A stretch of DNA of 47,623 bases from Longimicrobium sp. (GCF_035474595.1 NZ_DATIND010000119.1:1-47623); one strand, 5' to 3'. Counted from the stretch's first letter, positions 16,420-26,937 are shown. Notes: a model not told the origin generated them from the letters alone. Made by a program: numbers and translations.

Positions 16420-16690
16420 TCACGTCATCGCGCTGAAGCGCACGATGCAGGTGTTCAGCCGCCCCGAGACCTCGGCGGCGACGCGCTCGATCTCGGCCTG
16501 CTCGCGGGCGGCTTCGGCCACGCGGGTGGCGCCCCCACCGTTCTCGGCGGCGCGTTGGGAGACGGCGGCGATCTCGTCGCGGAGACCGGCGACGCGCGCC
16601 TGCTGCTCCTGCGCGCGCTCGGCCACGTACGACGTGACTTCCGCGCGTCCGGCAGCGCCGTCCACGACGCGCTCCGACGACTTCAGCGCA
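16420..16690 (-). pseudogene. Decayed partial copy of the C-terminus of the neighbouring chemoreceptor-like gene
   Basis: Translates as [20 protein letters not shown], then [20 protein letters not shown] and SGRLNTCIVRFSAMT. This is the same end as the full gene at 17445-19583 ([33 protein letters not shown]), with small in-frame deletions. Upstream of about 16690 the similarity stops and no start or membrane part is present. It is the remnant of a tandem duplication or of a gene-conversion event. Confidence 0.75.
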
Positions 16691-16796
16691 GCGCACGACA
16701 GGCGGCGTCCCGCTGGCCATACGGCCGCGCTGCGGAGCGGCCCGCAGGACCGGCAGATGATGATGGCCGCGGAGCCCCGTCGACCGCAACGATTCG

Positions 16797-17282
16797 TCAG
16801 GTGAGACTCGCGGCCGCGCGCCGCCGATGGTTCCAGGCCGACCACACGTGGAAGCCCACACCCGCGGCGATGGCCTGCGCGGTCGTCAGCAGGCTCGCCC
16901 GCCCGGGTGCGACCAGTTCCACCACGCCGAGGGCGGCGAGCGGAAGATACAGGAGCGCGCCGGTGACGACCCCCGGCGAGTAGGTGCGGGTGCGGACGGT
17001 GGCCCACAGGTGGAAGCACGCGTTGGCGGCGCCCACGGCCGCAACGACGAGCCACCAGGCCTCCCCGGCGGCCGTTCGGCCGAGGAGCGGAGGCACGAAG
17101 GCCATTGCGACCAGCACCGCGTTGACCGCGACGAGAAACACGGTCGTCACGCTCGCAGCGCGCTCCGGGCGGTAGGCGCGGTACCAGCGGGCAAAGCCGC
17201 CTGGCCAGACGAACTCCTCGACCAGGTGCGCGGCGACCGCGAGGAGCGGGAGCCAGAGGAAGAGCGGCGAGTTGAACGTCAA
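16797..17282 (-). CDS. HXXEE-domain membrane protein
   Basis: 161 residues if started at TTG 17282, which follows GGAG at a spacing of seven; upstream in-frame sequence looks non-coding. TFNSPLFLWLPLLAVAAHLVEEF carries the HLVEE (HxxEE) motif in the first membrane helix. Later NACFHLWATV supplies the second conserved Asn/His helix, and GVGFHVWSAWNHRRR closes the protein. Four to five membrane helices are visible. The family (Pfam HXXEE) has no established biochemical role; conserved His/Glu in membrane helices hint at metal binding or lipid chemistry. It is inserted between the chemoreceptor-like gene and its decayed copy. Confidence 0.75.
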   Translation of the reverse strand: MTFNSPLFLWLPLLAVAAHLVEEFVWPGGFARWYRAYRPERAASVTTVFLVAVNAVLVAMAFVPPLLGRTAAGEAWWLVVAAVGAANACFHLWATVRTRTYSPGVVTGALLYLPLAALGVVELVAPGRASLLTTAQAIAAGVGFHVWSAWNHRRRAAASLT

Positions 17283-17444
17283 GAGGGAACTCCGGAAAAC
17301 AGAAGACGGGCGACGGGGGACGGTGCGCCGTACGGAGCGATCGACTTCCGGGTTTCTGCTGACGCCTTGTCCGGTGCGCCGAATCCGGGCCGACGGCGCT
17401 CCCCGCACGCGCGGTGGCAGCGTGCCGATGCCCGCTACGGCCGC

Positions 17445-19583
17445 TCACGTCATCGCGCTGAACCTGGCGATGTAGGTGTTCAGCCGCCCCGACACCTCGC
17501 CCAGCGCGGCGGCGGCGCGCTCGATCTCGGCCAGCGTCTCGGCCTGCTCGCGGGCGGCCTCGGCCACGCGGGTGGCGCCCTCGCCGTTCTCGGCGGCGAG
17601 CTGCGAGACGGCGGCGATCTCGTCCCTCAGCCCCGCGACGCGCGCCTGCTGCTCCTGCGCGCGCTCGGCCATGCGGCTCGTCACCTCGGCCGATCCGGCG
17701 GCGGCGCCCACGATGCGATCCACCGACTCCAGCGCCGTCTGCGACAGCTCGCCCACGTTGGCCACGCGCGCGGCGCCCTGCTCCATCCGCCCGAGCGCCG
17801 AGCCCATCTGCGCGCGCACCCCTTCCACCATCTCCCGCGCCTTCAGCGCCGCCTGCCCGCTGCTGTCGGCCAGCTTGCGCACCTCGTCGGCGACCACCGC
17901 GAAGCCGCGGCCGTGCTCGCCGGCGCGGCTGGCCTCGATGGCCGCGTTCAGCGCCAGCAGGTTGGTCTGCTCGGCAATGTCGGCGATGGTGGAGACCAGG
18001 TCGGAGATGCGGTCCGAGGCGCGGGCCAGCCGCTGGAGCTCCGTCGCCTCCTCGTCCACGAAGTCGCGCAGCTCCACCAGCCGCTCGATGGCCTCGCGCA
18101 TGGCCGCGCGGTTCTCCGATGCCAGCACTCCCGCGCTGCTCCCCGCGCTGGCCGCCTCGCCCGCGTCGCGCGATATGGCCTCGGCCGCGGCGGCGAGCGC
18201 CTCCGTGGCGTCCAGCCCGCGCGCGGTGCGGCGCCCCTGGTCGTCGATGCGCCGACGGATCTCGGCCGCGTAGCCGGCCACGCCGTGCCCGCTCTCGCGC
18301 AGCTCGGACAGTCTCCCGCCCAGCGCGCGCAGCTGCTCCTCCATCTCCGCCGCGCTCACCGTCATCGGCCGCACCAGCGAGTCCAGCTGCAGCGCCAGCG
18401 CCACCTGCCGCCCGAAGCGCTCGATCAACCGCACCTCGGCCGGGCCGTACGCGCGCGGCCGGTGGTGCGCCAGCTCCAGCACGCCCAGCGTCAGCGTCCC
18501 GTAGCGCAACGGCTGCAGGACGATGGAGCGCAATCCATCCCCCTCCGCCTCCACCCGCGGGTCGCGGCGCGCGTCCTCCACGACCACGGGGCCCTCGCTG
18601 CGGAGCGCGGCGTCGCGCAGGCCGTCCAGCACCAGCCCGCCGCCGTCGCCGCGCACCGGCGGGTAGATGGCGCTGAGCCGCCCCGGCTGGCCGGTGTAGA
18701 TGTGCAGCCGCCTCCATTCCACCAGGCGCGCGGCCAGCTGCTCGATCTTCTCCAGGCTCTCGCCCAGCGGCATCCCGGCGGCGATCACGGCCTCCATCGC
18801 CACCACCTTGCGCAGCTCCTCGCTGGAGATGGCCTCCAGGATCAGCGCACGGGCGAGAATTCCAACCACGGCCACGGGGATGAGGATCAGCAGCCACCCG
18901 AACCCGTCGGCCGCGTACCAGAACGCGGCGGCGACCAGCAGGGTGGCGATGGCGCCCAGCCCGGCGGAGACGAACTCGTAGCGGAGGATGACCATCCACT
19001 CCGCCTTGGTCAGCTTGCCGCGGGCGCTCAGGGAGAAGTAGAAGAGGCCGCGGTTGAAGGCGAAGTACGCCAGGAAGTAGAAGGCCAGCGCGGGGATGGC
19101 GTTGATCCCCAGCGGCCCGGCGCCGTCGCCCGCCGTCGCCGGGTCGTGCGTCCACGCGGCGATGGCGGCGTAGACGCCGGCGGCCGCGGCGGCCGAGACG
19201 ACCTCGCGGCCGGCGTTGATGCCGGAGGCCAGCGCCTGCTTGCCGCGGACGATGTCGCCCAGGAGGGTGCCCAGCCCGGCGGCCAGGAGCGCGGCGGTGG
19301 GGTGCCCCAGCAGGGTGAGCGCCCCCACCGGCACCACCGTCATGGTGATGTAGGAGAACTTGCTGAGCGGCACCGCGCCCCAGCGGAGCGCGGCCACGGC
19401 CAGGATCGCCGCGGCGGCGGCGCCGTAGCCGGCGGGCGAGGGAGGCCAGCGCACCAGCGCCGCGACCGTCAGCGCGGCGCCCAGCCACATCAGCACCTGC
19501 GCGTACGAGCGCAGCACCGCCACCAGCACCGGCGACAGCGGCCGCTCCGGGCCCTCAGCGCGCGTGGACAAACCTCTCCTCAC
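17445..19583 (-). CDS. Membrane GAF / methyl-accepting signalling protein
   Basis: 712 residues. Residues ~20-255 hold seven or eight hydrophobic helices ([40 protein letters not shown]). Residues ~270-405 look like a GAF domain ([20 protein letters not shown], then a [17 protein letters not shown] strand). Residues ~410-712 are a long cytoplasmic coiled coil whose hairpin tip [20 protein letters not shown], followed by [15 protein letters not shown], is the chemotaxis-receptor signature (531-572). It has no periplasmic sensor domain or HAMP and no adjacent che genes. It may signal to a remote CheA or act as a membrane-state sensor. The GTG start at 19583 has no strong ribosome-binding site; a TTG five codons on is an alternative. 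No operon with trpA: 244 nt of palindromic repeat DNA separate them. Confidence 0.85.
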   Translation of the reverse strand: MRRGLSTRAEGPERPLSPVLVAVLRSYAQVLMWLGAALTVAALVRWPPSPAGYGAAAAAILAVAALRWGAVPLSKFSYITMTVVPVGALTLLGHPTAALLAAGLGTLLGDIVRGKQALASGINAGREVVSAAAAAGVYAAIAAWTHDPATAGDGAGPLGINAIPALAFYFLAYFAFNRGLFYFSLSARGKLTKAEWMVILRYEFVSAGLGAIATLLVAAAFWYAADGFGWLLILIPVAVVGILARALILEAISSEELRKVVAMEAVIAAGMPLGESLEKIEQLAARLVEWRRLHIYTGQPGRLSAIYPPVRGDGGGLVLDGLRDAALRSEGPVVVEDARRDPRVEAEGDGLRSIVLQPLRYGTLTLGVLELAHHRPRAYGPAEVRLIERFGRQVALALQLDSLVRPMTVSAAEMEEQLRALGGRLSELRESGHGVAGYAAEIRRRIDDQGRRTARGLDATEALAAAAEAISRDAGEAASAGSSAGVLASENRAAMREAIERLVELRDFVDEEATELQRLARASDRISDLVSTIADIAEQTNLLALNAAIEASRAGEHGRGFAVVADEVRKLADSSGQAALKAREMVEGVRAQMGSALGRMEQGAARVANVGELSQTALESVDRIVGAAAGSAEVTSRMAERAQEQQARVAGLRDEIAAVSQLAAENGEGATRVAEAAREQAETLAEIERAAAALGEVSGRLNTYIARFSAMT

Positions 19584-19827
19584 CGTCCGAAAGTGCCGTC
19601 ATCCCGAGAAAGGGAAACCGTGCGGGGTGTGAACTGTGTATCGGGGGGAATCTGGGGGTGCGGCGCCGCCGGGACCAGACGCGCGGAAGACCGAGGGGCG
19701 ATGAGCTCCTCCGTCGGCTCCCGCGGACTCCGTGAGACCCCTCGGCGATCTCGAAGTCACACGAAGTCGGCGGAGTCGCGGAGAACTCGGCGAGCGGCGG
19801 ATTCTCCGCGTCTCCCGCGTGAGATCG

Positions 19828-20652
19828 TCAGGCGCCGGGCCGGGCCGCGGCGTCGATGGCGGCGCGGAGGGAGCGGACGTACGTGCGGGCGGCGTCCACC
19901 CCGCCCCGCCCCAGCGCGTCCACCAGCGCGCTGCCGACGACCACGCCGTCGGCGATGCGCGCGACGGCGGCCGCCTGCTCGGGGGTGGAGATGCCGAAGC
20001 CCACCGCGACGGGAACGTCCGTCACCGCGCGCACCTCGGCCACCTCGCGCGCCAGCCCCGCGGACAGGTCCGCCTGCGCGCCGGTGACGCCCGCGCGCGA
20101 CACGTAGTAGATGAATCCGCGCGCCGCCCGGGCGATGTCCTTCACCCGCGCCGGCGTGGTCGTCGGCGCGATCAGGCGGATCAGGTCCAGGGCGCTCTCG
20201 TCCACCGCCCGCTCGATCCCCGCGTCCGCGCCGACGGGAAGGTCGACCAGCAGCACGGCGTCGGCCCCCGCCCCGGCGGCGTCGGACAGAAAGCGCCTCA
20301 GGCCGTGGTGGATCACGGGGTTGAGATAGGTGAAGAGGACCACGGGGGTGTCGCTCTCGCGCCGGAACTCGGCCAGCATCGAGAGCGTCCACGGCAGGTC
20401 CGCGCCCTGCTCGATGGCCGCGAACGACGACTTCTGGACCGTGGGCCCGTCGGCCAGCGGATCGCTGAAGGGAATGCCCAGCTCGATCACGTCGGCGCCC
20501 TCTTCGGCCAGCATCCGCAGCACCTCGAGCATGCCGGCGGGGGACGGGTGCCCGGCGGTGACGTACGGAACGAACGCCGCGCGCCCCGAAGCGCGCGCGG
20601 CGGCAAAGGCACGCGCCACCCCGGCGCGCTCAGACGAAGTAGTCACCGACAT
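19828..20652 (-). CDS. trpA: Tryptophan synthase alpha subunit
   Basis: 274 residues. It cleaves indole-3-glycerol phosphate to indole and G3P and passes indole to TrpB. PYVTAGHPSPAGMLEVLRML is the first barrel segment. ADVIELGIPFSDPLADGP contains the catalytic Glu (E57) and Asp (D68). PVVLFTYLNPVIHHGL, IRLIAPTTTPARVKDIA, GFIYYVSRAGVTGAQ, VAVGFGIST and DGVVVGSALV complete the barrel. ATG 20652 lies inside the 3' end of the HD-GYP gene (23-bp overlap); a GTG six bases later is possible. It is the last gene of the minus-strand trp cluster, separated from trpB by two signalling-type genes. The overlap implies translational coupling to the HD-GYP gene. Confidence 0.96.
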   Translation of the reverse strand: MSVTTSSERAGVARAFAAARASGRAAFVPYVTAGHPSPAGMLEVLRMLAEEGADVIELGIPFSDPLADGPTVQKSSFAAIEQGADLPWTLSMLAEFRRESDTPVVLFTYLNPVIHHGLRRFLSDAAGAGADAVLLVDLPVGADAGIERAVDESALDLIRLIAPTTTPARVKDIARAARGFIYYVSRAGVTGAQADLSAGLAREVAEVRAVTDVPVAVGFGISTPEQAAAVARIADGVVVGSALVDALGRGGVDAARTYVRSLRAAIDAAARPGA

Positions 20653-22111
20653 TGATTCCGTACCGCTCCGGGTCCGTGGTCTTGATGATGCTGTGCCGCG
20701 GCCTGCCCGACGCGTCGGTCTCGGAAAGGTCCAGCGTGCGCGGAGGCGAGACGGGCACCCCCAGCGGGTCGAACAGCACCCGCACGATGGGCTGGTGCAG
20801 CGCCTCGGGGTTGGGGTTGGCCTGCACGACCACGGCCAGCTCGTAGGTGTCCAGGATGACCACGCTGCCCACCGGGTAGATCCCGGTCATGGAGATGAAC
20901 GCCTTCACCACCAGCGGGTCGAAGCCGCGCGCGGGGTTGTCGCGCATCTCGCGCAGCACCTTGTCGGCCGGCCAGGGCTGCGCCTGGTAGCTGCGCTTGG
21001 TGGTGGCCGCGTCGAAGCCGTCGGCCACCGCCACGATGCGCCCGAAGAGCGTGGGCTCGCGCCGGCGGATGGACTGCGGGTACCCCGTCTGGTCCACCTT
21101 CATGTGGTGCTCGTAGGCCACCAGCATCGCCCGGAGCGGCATCTCCGACAGGCCGCGCATCTCGAAGAGGGAGAGAAGGCCCTCGGCGGGATGCTGCTGC
21201 ATCTCCTGGAACTCGTCCGCCGTGAGCGGCCCCTCCTTGTTGATGAGCTCGATGCGCATCCGCACCTTCCCCACGTCGTGCAGGAGCGCGCCCAGCCCCA
21301 GCTCGTACAGCTGGTGCTTGTCGAACCCCAGCTTCTTCCCCAGGGCCACGGAGAAGATGCAGACGTTCACCGAGTGGGTGAAGGTGTACTCGTCGTAGTC
21401 GCGCAGCGTGGTGAGGCCGACGATGGAGGCCTCGTTGGTCAGCACCTGGTCCACGATGGCCTGCACCGCGCGCTTCACCGGGCGCAGGGACACGCCGCGG
21501 CCGATGCGCAGCCCCGTCATGGCGTCGCGGGCGACGGCCACGGTCTGCGCGTAGGTGCGCTTGGCGATCTGCCGCGCCTTGTCGCCCGTGGGATCGGGCT
21601 CGCCGTCGCGCCCCGGGCCGACGGCCAGGTGGAGGACGGCGGTGCGCCCCAGCCGGTCGAAGAAGGCGGCGAAGGGCTCCGCCTCGGCCGGCTCGGCGTT
21701 GACGAGCGAGAGGAGCGCCGTCCACTCGCCGCGCTCCACGCCGTGGAACACCTCCAGCTGCCCGATGCCGTGGCGCTCCAGCGCGCGGCCCACCTGGCCG
21801 AAGGTGGCGTAGCTGGCCAGGTCCTGCCGCAGGCGCACGTCGTTGACGAAGAAGAAGTCGCCCACGTAGCGCACCACGATCTCGTCCTCGTGCCCCAGCA
21901 CCGCCTGCGCGGCCGCCTCGAGGGAGGAGAGCGCCTCGACCACCGCCTGGTTCTCGAGCGGGTACAGCTGCAGCGCCCGCAGCGCCCCGGCCAGCGCGAA
22001 CACCAGGTCGCGCCCGCGCCGCTGGAGGTCGCGGTCCTCGGCGGTCAGCAGGGGCGACGCCTGCGCGTGGCGCGGGGCGTCGGCGGGGTGCGTCGTCATC
22101 AGCTCGCTCAC
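20630..22111 (-). CDS. HD-GYP domain protein (possible cyclic-di-GMP phosphodiesterase)
   Basis: 493 residues from GTG 22111, which overlaps the upstream stop (GTGA); ATG 22099 is an alternative. The N-terminal ~220 residues are an unassigned region similar in layout to a ligand or dimer domain (DEIVVRYVGDFFFVNDVRLR). The HD-GYP part reads YDEYTFTHSVNVCIFSVALG, then GALLHDVGKVRM (HD near 277), HPAEG, and YEHHMKVDQTGYPQ with GYP near 343-345. FGRIVAVADGFDAATTKRSY follows, in place of the usual DxYDALT. Metal-ligand His/Asp are present. The C-terminus holds strands (SVVILDTYELAVVVQANPN). It is coupled to the HEAT-repeat gene upstream and overlaps trpA downstream. Link to tryptophan synthesis unknown. 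Confidence 0.88.
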   Translation of the reverse strand: MSELMTTHPADAPRHAQASPLLTAEDRDLQRRGRDLVFALAGALRALQLYPLENQAVVEALSSLEAAAQAVLGHEDEIVVRYVGDFFFVNDVRLRQDLASYATFGQVGRALERHGIGQLEVFHGVERGEWTALLSLVNAEPAEAEPFAAFFDRLGRTAVLHLAVGPGRDGEPDPTGDKARQIAKRTYAQTVAVARDAMTGLRIGRGVSLRPVKRAVQAIVDQVLTNEASIVGLTTLRDYDEYTFTHSVNVCIFSVALGKKLGFDKHQLYELGLGALLHDVGKVRMRIELINKEGPLTADEFQEMQQHPAEGLLSLFEMRGLSEMPLRAMLVAYEHHMKVDQTGYPQSIRRREPTLFGRIVAVADGFDAATTKRSYQAQPWPADKVLREMRDNPARGFDPLVVKAFISMTGIYPVGSVVILDTYELAVVVQANPNPEALHQPIVRVLFDPLGVPVSPPRTLDLSETDASGRPRHSIIKTTDPERYGINVGDYFV

Positions 22112-23847
22112 TGGCGCACCGCCTTCAGCGCGCGCCCCACAGCGCTGCGCACCACGGGGTCGGCGTCGGCCGCGGCGGCGTTCAGCGCCTTCTCGGCGGC
22201 CGGGTGGCGGATGCGCCCCAGCCCCAGTGCCGCGCAGGCGCGGATCTCGGGCGATTCGCGGCGCCCCAGCCAGCTCTTTCCGTTCAGGATCTTCTCCAGC
22301 ATCGGCACCCCGTCCGCCCCCGCCAGCCCGCCGTACGCCTCGAAGAAGGCGATGCGTTCGGTCAATTCCGACTCGCGCAGCCGCTTCCCGTCCAGCGCCG
22401 CCTCCAGCTTCGCCTTCGCCGGCGCGTAGCGCAGCGCCGCCAGCGCGCGCGCGGCGGCGACGCGCACCTTGCCGTCCGCATCTTCCAGCGCGCCCTCCAG
22501 CGCCTCGCTGGCCGTGGGCGAGCGCAGCTCCTGCAGCGCCTCGACCGCCGCCAGCCGCGTTCCCGCCTCGGGACGGCGCAGCAGCCGCGCGACGTCGCCC
22601 GCCGCGGTGGTGATGCGCAGCCGGCCGATGAGCCGCGCCGCGCCCGCCGCGACCGCGGGGTCGTGCTCGGCCACGAGACGGGAGACGTGCTCGCGCGCCG
22701 TGCCCGCCAGGCGCTCGGCGGCGGCCTGCACGGTGCGGCGCACGGCGGGGACGGCGCTGGTCTCCGCGGCCTTCAGCAGCGGCCCGAGCGCGTCGGGGGG
22801 GAAGAAGGAGAGGAGCGAGCCCAGCGCGGTCTCGTTCACCGCCGCGCCGGCTTCTTCCACCGTGCGCACCAGCTCGGCCACCGTGGCGGGCTGCGCCAGC
22901 TGCTCGAACAGCGTGCGCAGCTCGCGCATCACCTGCGCGGGAAGCCGCTGGCCGCCGGTGGCGATCTTCACCAGCTCGCCGAGGACGAGAGCGGCCATGT
23001 CCAGCTTCCCCGAGCCCAGGAGCATGGGGAGGAGATCGCGCAGGATCCCCACGATCTGCTCCTGCCTCAGCGCCCCGCCGTCCTCGATGCGGTCGAACAG
23101 CGCGTTCAGCACGTCGGACCACAGGTCGCGCCGCATCTCCCGCCCCAGCTCGCCCTCCAGCCGCCGCAATTCCTCGCTGTCCAGGAAGTACAGCGCGCCG
23201 CGGAAGTCGTCGGGCGACACGGTGGAGAGGGGCTGCACCTCCTCGCGCGGCTCGTACTGCACCGGCACCGGCTCCTCCGCGCGGGCGGTGGGGACGACGA
23301 CGCCGTCCGGCAGCCCCTCCACGTAGCGGTAGCGGAGATGGTACCAGTCGTTGGCCCAGAGCAGGGTGAGCAGGTCGTCCTGGTCCTCGCCGCGCAGCCG
23401 GACCACGTGCGCCAGGATCTCGAGCAGCGAGTCCAGCTCCTCGCGCTCCACGCCCTTGTGGAACGAAAGCTCGCGCAGCCCGTCGCGGTACAGCGTGAAC
23501 GCCAGGTTCTCGCGGGTCGACGCGGGGCCGCCCATCGCGGCGGGCGTGGCCGCCAGGCGCTCGGCGTCGTCGCCCTGGTACACGGGCGCGCCGTCGAACA
23601 GGAGCTCGCGCTCCTCCACGGCCACGGTGAAGAACGGGGTACGGGCGAAGATGGAGCGCAGCGTGTCGCGCAGCCCGTCCACGATGCGGTCCAGCGCGGG
23701 GCTGCGCCCCTCGTACAGCAGGTAGGTGCGCCACGCCTTGGCCAGCCCGCGCATGGCATCCTGCACCTGCGCGCGCACTTCGGCCTGCTCGGCGGGGCGG
23801 CCGGCGGCGGGCGTCTCCAGCAGGGGGTGCGTGGCCGTTTCGGTCAT
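22108..23847 (-). CDS. HEAT-repeat protein paired with the HD-GYP gene
   Basis: 579 residues from ATG 23847. The N-terminal half is helical with LLYEGRSPALDRIVDGLRDT and FFTVAVEERELLFDGAPVYQ. The segment KAWRTYLLYEGRSPALD parallels the LRALQLYPLENQAVVEALSS region of the HD-GYP neighbour, so the two may share a domain. Residues ~350-579 are HEAT-like helical pairs (DGKVRVAAARALAALRYAPA; SPEIRACAALGLGRIRHPAA; DPVVRSAVGRALKAVR). It is probably a scaffold for the HD-GYP protein, four-base coupled with it. No enzyme motif, signal or membrane segment is seen. HEAT assignment is sound for the C-terminal part only. Confidence 0.78.
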   Translation of the reverse strand: MTETATHPLLETPAAGRPAEQAEVRAQVQDAMRGLAKAWRTYLLYEGRSPALDRIVDGLRDTLRSIFARTPFFTVAVEERELLFDGAPVYQGDDAERLAATPAAMGGPASTRENLAFTLYRDGLRELSFHKGVEREELDSLLEILAHVVRLRGEDQDDLLTLLWANDWYHLRYRYVEGLPDGVVVPTARAEEPVPVQYEPREEVQPLSTVSPDDFRGALYFLDSEELRRLEGELGREMRRDLWSDVLNALFDRIEDGGALRQEQIVGILRDLLPMLLGSGKLDMAALVLGELVKIATGGQRLPAQVMRELRTLFEQLAQPATVAELVRTVEEAGAAVNETALGSLLSFFPPDALGPLLKAAETSAVPAVRRTVQAAAERLAGTAREHVSRLVAEHDPAVAAGAARLIGRLRITTAAGDVARLLRRPEAGTRLAAVEALQELRSPTASEALEGALEDADGKVRVAAARALAALRYAPAKAKLEAALDGKRLRESELTERIAFFEAYGGLAGADGVPMLEKILNGKSWLGRRESPEIRACAALGLGRIRHPAAEKALNAAAADADPVVRSAVGRALKAVRQ

Positions 23848-23941
23848 CGGGGGCGGCGGGTCAGTCCGGAGGTCGTAGCAGATGAAAGCTTAACCCGGAA
23901 TCTGCGGTCTCACAATGTTTGGAACGAAGTGCCTAGTTCCC

Positions 23942-23987
23942 AGTGCCAAGTGCCAAGTTGAACCGATCGCCTACTGGGCACTTGGCA

Positions 23988-24004
<17 letters not shown>
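23942..24004. repeat. 7-bp-phased palindromic repeat at the trpB 3' end
   Basis: AGTGCCAAGTGCC (23942-23954) pairs with GGCACTTGGCACT (23977-23989). The unit GTGCCAA repeats in tandem. On the plus strand it ends in GGGCACTTTTCCC. The trpB stop lies inside it, so the last trpB codons are repeat-derived. Confidence 0.8.
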
Positions 24005-25220
<1,216 letters not shown>

Positions 25221-25365
25221 GATTCCTTCGTGCAAACGGATTTCATCTCACGCCATCGCCCGAACCCGCCATGATCCGGCCGACGCCCCCGCGCACCGGC
25301 GGCTGAAGCCGCGGCAACAACCGCGGGAAGCCTCGCAAACCACGCGAGGCGGGACCGGCGCCGGA

Positions 25366-26034
25366 TCATGCTCCGGCTCGCTGCGCCAGCCCCCGCACGG
25401 CGGCGATGAAGGCGCGGACCGCGTCGTGGTCCTTCACCCCCGGCGCGCTTTCCACGCCGGAGCTGACATCCACCACGTCGGGGCGGAGGATCGCCGCGGC
25501 ATCGGCCACGTTCTCCGGCCGCAGCCCGCCCGCGGCGACGATCGCCATCTCCATCGGCACCGCGGCCATGCGCTCCGCGACCTCGGCCCACGGGAACGCC
25601 GTCCCCGTGCCGCCGCGCGCGTCCGGGCTCCAGCCGTCCACCAGCAGCGCGTCCACGGCGCCAGCGTACAGCGCGGCCGCCTCGGCGAACTCATCCCCCG
25701 AGCGCGGCCGCACCGCCTTCCAGACGACGAATCCCTCGCGGCGCAGGGCGGCGGCCAGCTCGGGAGATTCGTCGCCATGCAGTTGCAGCACGTCCAGGCG
25801 CGCGGCCGCGGCGGCGCGGCGGAGCTCGTCCGCCGTGGCGTTCACGAACACGCCGGCTCGTTGCGCGGGAAGGCCGTCCAAGATAACGGATGCCGCCTCC
25901 GGCGTCACCGTCCGCTTCCCCCCCGGCGCGAGGATCACGCCCAGGTAGCGCGCCCCCGCCTCCGCGGCGATCCCGGCGTCCTGGTGCCGCGTGAGCCCGC
26001 ACACCTTCACGGCGGGCGGCCAGAGTCTCGTCAT
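25366..26034 (-). CDS. trpF: Phosphoribosylanthranilate isomerase
   Basis: 222 residues. It performs the Amadori rearrangement of phosphoribosylanthranilate. VKVCGLTRHQDAGIAAEAGA carries the catalytic Cys, LGVILAPGGKRTVTPEAA the phosphate/substrate loop, and GVFVNATADEL and LDVLQLHGDESPEL follow. LLVDGWSPDARGGTGTAFPW bears the catalytic Asp, AGGLRPENVADA is the phosphate-binding end, and VDVSSGVESAPGVKD closes the barrel. ATG 26034 overlaps the trpC stop (ATGA), so the two are coupled. The downstream gap to trpB holds short stems such as CCGCGG-caacaa-CCGCGG and GCCTCGC/GCGAGGC. Confidence 0.95.
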   Translation of the reverse strand: MTRLWPPAVKVCGLTRHQDAGIAAEAGARYLGVILAPGGKRTVTPEAASVILDGLPAQRAGVFVNATADELRRAAAAARLDVLQLHGDESPELAAALRREGFVVWKAVRPRSGDEFAEAAALYAGAVDALLVDGWSPDARGGTGTAFPWAEVAERMAAVPMEMAIVAAGGLRPENVADAAAILRPDVVDVSSGVESAPGVKDHDAVRAFIAAVRGLAQRAGA

Positions 26035-26837
26035 CTCCCCCGCCCTTCCGCGGTCTTCGGACGGCCGGCGAGCGCGGCGGCCGCGGCGCGCAGGTCCGGC
26101 TGCCGCATCAGCGACTCGCCGACCAGGATGGCGTCGAAGCCCGCCGCGCCCAGCCGGTCCTCGTCCGCCGCCGTGCGGATCCCGCTCTCCGCCACCAGCG
26201 TCACCTCTTCCGCCACGCCGCGGGCGAGGGAGATGGAGAGCTCCAGGTCGGTAACGAAGGTGGAGAGGTCGCGGTTGTTGATGCCGACGAGGGTCGATCC
26301 GGCCGCGAGCGCGCGCTCCATCTCCTCCGCCGTGTGCGCCTCGACCAGCGCGTCCATCCCCAGCTCGGCGGCGAGCGCCAGCAGCTCGCCCATCTGGCCG
26401 TCGGAAAGGATGCGGGCGATGAGGAGGATGCCGTCGGCCCCCGCCGCCCGCGCCTCCCACAGCTGCAGCGGGTCGACCACGAAGTCCTTGCGCAGGACGG
26501 GGAGATCGACGGCGGCGCGGACGCGGACCAGGAAGTCCAGCTCGCCGCCGAAGAAGTCGCGGTCGGTGAGGACCGAGAGCGCCGCCGCGCCGCCCTCCTG
26601 GTACGCGCGGGCCACGTCCACCGGATCCGCGCCGGGCCGGATTTCGCCCGCCGAAGGCGAGCGGCGCTTCACTTCCGCGAGGAGGCGGACCTCGCCGGGG
26701 CGGCGCAGCGCGGCGGCGAAACCGCGCGGCGGCGGGGCGGCGGACGCACGCTCACGAAGCTCCGAGGCCCGTGCCCGGAGGGCGCGGACCTCGGCGTGTT
26801 TGACATCCACGATGCGGTGCAGAATGTTTTCGCTCAA
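26031..26837 (-). CDS. trpC: Indole-3-glycerol-phosphate synthase
   Basis: 268 residues, single-function TrpC. It closes the indole ring from CdRP. LLAEVKRRSPSAGEI carries the first catalytic Lys and Ser loop. ALSVLTDRDFFGG, LPVLRKDFVVDPLQLWEAR, GADGILLIARIL, VEAHTAEEMERAL, LVGINNRDLSTF, VAESGI and AILVGESLMR all follow in order. ATG 26837 starts MSENILHRIV. It heads the minus-strand trp cluster and is divergent from lexA over a 100-bp gap that also carries the lexA operators; no trp-specific leader peptide or attenuator is seen there. Confidence 0.96.
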   Translation of the reverse strand: MSENILHRIVDVKHAEVRALRARASELRERASAAPPPRGFAAALRRPGEVRLLAEVKRRSPSAGEIRPGADPVDVARAYQEGGAAALSVLTDRDFFGGELDFLVRVRAAVDLPVLRKDFVVDPLQLWEARAAGADGILLIARILSDGQMGELLALAAELGMDALVEAHTAEEMERALAAGSTLVGINNRDLSTFVTDLELSISLARGVAEEVTLVAESGIRTAADEDRLGAAGFDAILVGESLMRQPDLRAAAAALAGRPKTAEGRGR

Positions 26838-26854
26838 TGCCTTGTACGTTTTCC

Positions 26855-26901
26855 TTGCGCTTCGGTCTACCTTCGGTTATGTTTTGCTTCGGTAGCTGTT
26901 C
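26855..26901 (+). promoter_or_regulatory. lexA promoter with two direct-repeat LexA-box candidates
   Basis: TTGCGC (26855), 17 bp, TATGTT (26878). CTTC-N7-CTTC spans 26860-26874, inside the promoter spacer; CTTC-N7-GTTC spans 26887-26901, just past the -10. Both match the spacing of the GTTC-N7-GTTC box known from alphaproteobacterial LexA. This would give autorepression of lexA and might reach the divergent trpC. Confidence 0.55.
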
Positions 26902-26937
26902 GGAAGCAAACCCCAGAAGCAGACCGGAGACGCGCAA

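Noticed and set aside
16420-20087. Very long open frames on both strands (for example over 1000 codons across the chemoreceptor and trpA regions, and 550 codons opposite crtI)
   Set aside because: They are GC-bias shadows: Arg/Ala/Gly/Pro-rich with no motif, and they lie opposite or out of frame to genes with clear catalytic residues.
26838-26937. Tryptophan attenuator or T-box before trpC
   Set aside because: The divergent gap is 100 bp, with no leader peptide rich in Trp codons and no alternative stems.
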